64,000 bases of DNA from Ampullaceana balthica (Eukaryota > Mollusca > Gastropoda > Lymnaeidae): positions 203,308 to 267,307 of the forward strand of contig CALYLW010000560.1 in assembly GCA_944989445.1 (NCBI GenBank). The letters are read 5' to 3'. Shown one piece after another: positions 60,757 through 64,000 of this stretch (positions are counted from its first letter, which is position 1; each line of letters starts with the position of its first letter). Both the position numbers and the translations under genes were made by a program. The notes beneath the pieces were generated by a model. It was not told the DNA's origin. It searched no databases and saw only the letters and a program-made list of their open reading frames with translations.

Positions 60757-61650
60757 TGTTTGATTCAACAAGAGGAGCATGCACAATCAGTGGAGATTCA
60801 TCAAAGCGCAGTAGGAAAGCAGTTCTTCTATTTAATGGAAACACAGTATCATCACTTCCACTGGCACACTCGGTAACACTGAAAGGGACGTATGAAAACT
60901 TGAAATTGTTGCTCAGATCTTTGAATTATGACTAGCACAATTGATTGATATGTGGGGATTTAAAGGTCATATCCGTCATATTACGGCTCTAAGGAGGGTA
61001 TGCAAAATGTCCATGTTTTTTGGTGCCTCTGGGATAGCAAAGCAGACTCTGAGCATTATGCCAAGAGAGTTTGGCCACTAAGAGAAGATTTCACCCCAGG
61101 AAGTTACAGTGTCAAGTTACAGCCTTTGGTAAAAGCATATCGAGTTATCCTTTCACCACTACTTATTAAACTGGGGTTAATGAAAGCTTTAGTCAAGAGT
61201 ATGGACCATACTGCCTCTGGATTTCTATATTTGTCAGAAAAATATCCACACATAAGTGAAGCTAAGTTGGCTGCAGGTATCTTTGTTGGACCGCAGATCC
61301 GAGAAGTAATGAAAGATGAGGAGTTTACATCTAAATTGGCCACAGTTGAACAGGAAGCCTGAAATGCTTTTAAAGATGTTGTCAACAATTTCTTAGATAA
61401 CTTCAAGTCAGACAGTTACAAAAGTCTTGATAAGAACATGGTCGCCGAATTTCGGGCTTTGGGTTGCGCGTGATTGTCAAGTTGCACTTTTTGGACTCCC
61501 ACGTTGACTACTTTCCTGCAAATCTTGGTGCATACAGTGAAGAGCAGGGTAAAAGGTTCCATCAGGACATTTGTGCAACAGAGAGTCGATACCAAGGTAG
61601 ATGGAATGTGAATATGATGGCCGACTATTGCTGGTCAATGTAACGTCATA
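60757..61650 (+). pseudogene. Decayed transposon-associated invertebrate gene
   Basis: Pieces in several plus-strand frames follow one conserved protein order. Piece one is DSSKRSRKAVLLFNGNT..HSVTLKGTYENLKLLL. Next are LICGDLKV, FWCLWDSKADSEHY, GIFVGPQIREVMKDEEF and AWNAFKDVVNNFLDNF. The last are LHFLDSHVDYFP, GKRFHQDI and MMADYCW. This set belongs to an uncharacterised family scattered in many invertebrate genomes, usually in repeat-rich places. Its biochemical function is unknown to me. Frame changes (for example at the T-run near 61015) and stops (61361, and after MMADYCWSM) show it is dead. Flanked by a SINE and a LINE. Confidence 0.7.
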
Positions 61651-61721
61651 ATCCTGGAGCTGCTCATAAACGAAAATCATTGAAAAGACCATTCACAGAG
61701 TGATAGATAATTAATAAATGT

Positions 61722-62650
61722 AAGTCTTATCTTATCTTATATCTTATCTGTTTACAGACGCTCCTTCTATACAGAAGATTATTGCGTCCTACGCTTATCT
61801 ATGGTTTGTGTTTAGTCCTGCATTTTTATTAGAGATTTAAATGTTGATAAAGTGTTGGTTTTCCTGGATTCTTCAGGCAACCCATTCCACGCCCGAATTC
61901 CGGACGGGAAGAAGGAAAACTTGTATGAGTTTGTTCTTGCATACGGAATAAGAAAGGTGTTTTTATCCTTATGTCTATCTGAGGATTGTATTAAGTTATC
62001 TTTGTGTTGTATTTCTAAATTAGAATTAATTGCTTTATGTATGATTACTACTTTGCTCTTGGTTCTTCTATCCTCTAGTGTTTCAAGGTTTAATGATTTA
62101 ACTAATGGTGTTATTCTTGTCAGTTTTGAATATTCTCCAGTAATGAATCTGGCAGCTCTTTTTTGAATTTGTTCTAGTTTATCAATGTTTTCTTTGGTGG
62201 ATGGGTCCCATACAGAAGATGCATATTCTAGTACAGGTCTCACCAAAGTGAGGTAGCATTTTAGTTTTATATCTCTATTACATTTGTTAAAGTTTCTTTT
62301 TATAAAGCTTAAGATTTTGTTTGATTTTTTAATAACTTCATTGACATGGGGATTCCATGATAGTTTCTCATTTATTAAGACTCCTAAGTATTTTGCATCT
62401 TTAGTTTGGGTCAATTCTTTTCCATGAACGTAATATTTTGAATTTATTTGTTTCTTTTTCTTTGTTACTCTTAACAGTTGACACTTTTCTGGGTGGAAAT
62501 ACATACTCCAGTTAGTTTCCCATTTTATCAATTCATCTAAGTCTTTTTGTAAAATTTTGCTATCTTGTTCTGATTTACTTGTTCTATAGATTATACAATC
62601 ATCAGCAAATAAAATAACTTGTGTACCTGTTGAGATGTTGTTGGGTAAAG
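61722..62650 (-). mobile_element. 5'-truncated LINE with FADD reverse-transcriptase motif
   Basis: The minus-strand frame begins inside the palm domain with STGTQVILFADDCIIYRTSK, holding the catalytic FADD box. It continues through KCQLLRVT, KYLGVLINEKLSWNPHV, LVRPVLEYASSVWDPS and QKRAARFITG to RAWNGLPEESRK, then stops. The 3' end is GGACGCAATAATCTTCTG and GGAGCGTCTGTAAACAGATA with GATAA repeats. The endonuclease and upstream RT motifs are lost by 5' truncation. The remaining frame is uninterrupted, so insertion is fairly young. The 27398-27747 copy is shorter. The tail is shared with SINE family 1. Confidence 0.9.
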
Positions 62651-62767
62651 TCTGCTTTTATATTGCGCTTTGGTTGATAATTTTAACTTTCAATAGTTTT
62701 CTGCATGATTGAAGTTTATTATCCAGCGTGTTGCTGATTTATTGACTTTTCCCTACATTATAATATA

Positions 62768-63730
62768 CTAGACGCCCCGCCGCGTAGCATACGCCGCAGA
62801 CTTGCTAATGGAGAGTTCTTTTACCCCTTTAATGCACTTTTTAGGGCACCTACGGCGCCGAACTTTTTCAAAAGCCCAACTAACTTGTCCTTGTTTGATC
62901 AATACGAAATATTAAACTTTCTGAAATGCACACAAAGTATTTTATAATAGGGGTTGTAGGGCGCCTATGGCCCCCCTTTGTTTTTTATGTTATAATTAAC
63001 CATCATCAAATCCTCTTTTTAAATCCTTTATATTAACTCGTGGTGTCTGCGGCGGACCTTGCTTGCTTGCTTGCTTGTCGCCAAAACTTTTGATCGATTT
63101 TTAACCCACTTGCTCGCAAGATAGCGAGCTGAAATTTTGCAGGCAGTTTCGTACCGATGATAAAAACAATGTATCAAAATTTCAGATCGATCGCATGTAC
63201 CGTAATTAAATTATTGATTTTTTAGATTATTTTTTTTATTCCTATGTCTCATGCTATTTTTTGAGATAGAGCGTCGCGGTGCGTATTATATTGAACAACC
63301 TTTCTGTCGCGCAATAAGGTGCGTATTTTATTGACAGCTCTTTTTATAAACATATTCCTGATCGGTGCGTATTATATTAAACATGTTTTACGACACAACT
63401 TCAATTTTGTATTTCTGGATGGTCTGGCGCTGCGTATTATAATGAACATTCTTTTAGTTACTTCTCGTACATAAAGGATTTATAGTCAAAAACTTGGTTT
63501 TTTACGGGTTTTTCTTATTACATTGTTCCCTTTTCCAAAATTAAAATATCAGCGAAAAAAATGACGTCATATAATTTTTTTTACGGCGCATATTTAATTT
63601 GCACACCTTTTGATGCATTGGTGCAGTAATTTGGTGCGCTGCTTTCTAAAATTAGTATCTGTTGCACATGCAGCTTCTTGTTGCCTCGCAGGGTCCGAAC
63701 ACGAAGAGAATTATATATATAGATAATTAT
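62768..63730 (-). mobile_element. Helitron-like non-autonomous element with nested repeat
   Basis: The minus-strand 3' end has hairpin GCGGCGTATGCTACGCGGC, spacer and CTAG at 62768-62771, followed by host T. Similarity to 868-1480 is high on both sides of an extra 499-bp block (63021-63519). GGCGCC palindromes recur. The right boundary is approximate because the 5' end was not located. Confidence 0.5.
63021..63519 (+). repeat. Unclassified repeat nested in the Helitron-like element
   Basis: The element at 868-1480 runs 'cctctttttacattgttccc' without interruption, while here 499 bp split that phrase. The insert equals 29797-30288 in reverse. It contains four TGCGTATT(A/T)TATTGAAC-like words and GCTTGC repeats near its left end. 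Confidence 0.75.
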
Positions 63731-64000
63731 AATATATAAATAATATATATTTAATATATAATTATAAAATGTCAAAGTGCAAAAAATCCTGACGTGATAC
63801 AAAAATTTCGATGCTACATATTGGGAATCAGCATGAAAAGTTGTGTAAGAAACACCTATTTGCATGTCTGCAGTTTTCAAAAAATGAAAATTTGTAGAGT
63901 AATGTAATCATAGCAATTATTACAATTTTTAAAAAAAAAGTTTCCTCCCTTGAAAAATCGTATAAATAGGCTATAAATAGGCTTTTTAAAAATAATAATA
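63731..64000. other. AT-rich end of window, nothing recognised
   Basis: Low-complexity TA-rich sequence, then a spacer cut by the window edge. Confidence 0.5.

Overview
This is an animal nuclear genome window, most likely from a heterobranch gastropod mollusc. It is AT-rich and intron-containing, and full of decayed transposons. Its recognisable genes are receptors resembling GRL101, the snail receptor first described in Lymnaea, which joins LDL-receptor class A modules, leucine-rich repeats and a rhodopsin-type 7TM domain. There is also one intronless 7TM receptor of the kind reported as chemosensory receptors in sea hares and sea slugs. The species cannot be fixed from the sequence.

The centrepiece is a cluster of four GRL101-like receptor loci, all on the minus strand: A (5.8-7.8 kb), B (19.6-23.6 kb), C (30.7-34.8 kb) and D (44.7-49.9 kb). 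Reconstructed gene structure is a tiny signal-peptide exon, one short or medium intron, then a single exon of about 3.7 kb. That exon encodes a von Willebrand A-like domain, a C-type lectin-like domain, four LDLa-type modules, leucine-rich repeats, a cysteine hinge and the 7TM domain. Every copy is damaged. A has lost everything between the lectin domain and the last residues. B has lost TM1 and carries several frameshifts. C is full length but has two in-frame stop codons. D has one stop codon and two frameshifts. B and C share one signal exon (M-x-LLTWITLSLL), A and D another (M-x-SGRLLQWVVLSGL).

B and C lie in two tandem, same-orientation duplication units (about 15.5-24.4 kb and 26.0-35.6 kb). 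A and D share a different 5' flank of several kb, with a CRE/E-box site and a strongly conserved 250-bp non-coding block. Comparing units exposes empty and filled sites for insertions made after the duplication, several with clean target-site duplications.

Region by region: 0-5.7 kb holds an unclassified repeat family, a solo LTR, Helitron-like termini, a tRNA-derived SINE and a tRNA-like relic. 5.8-15.4 kb holds receptor A, its flank, SINE, LINE and hAT remnants and microsatellites. 15.5-35.6 kb holds the duplicated units with receptors B and C and a 36-bp minisatellite. 35.6-44.6 kb holds a perfect 90-bp palindrome, a second solo LTR, a decayed hAT transposon with a nested hAT MITE, a foldback element and tandem repeats. 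44.7-52.2 kb holds receptor D and its flank. 52-64 kb holds MITEs, the intact intronless receptor (56.0-57.0 kb), a SINE, a decayed transposon-associated gene, a LINE with an intact FADD motif, and a Helitron-like element with a nested repeat.

The only apparently intact protein-coding gene is the 338-residue receptor at 56.0 kb. The GRL101-like cluster looks like a rapidly duplicating and dying family of surface recognition receptors. Because many lesions sit in homopolymers, assembly error must be excluded before calling all four loci dead.
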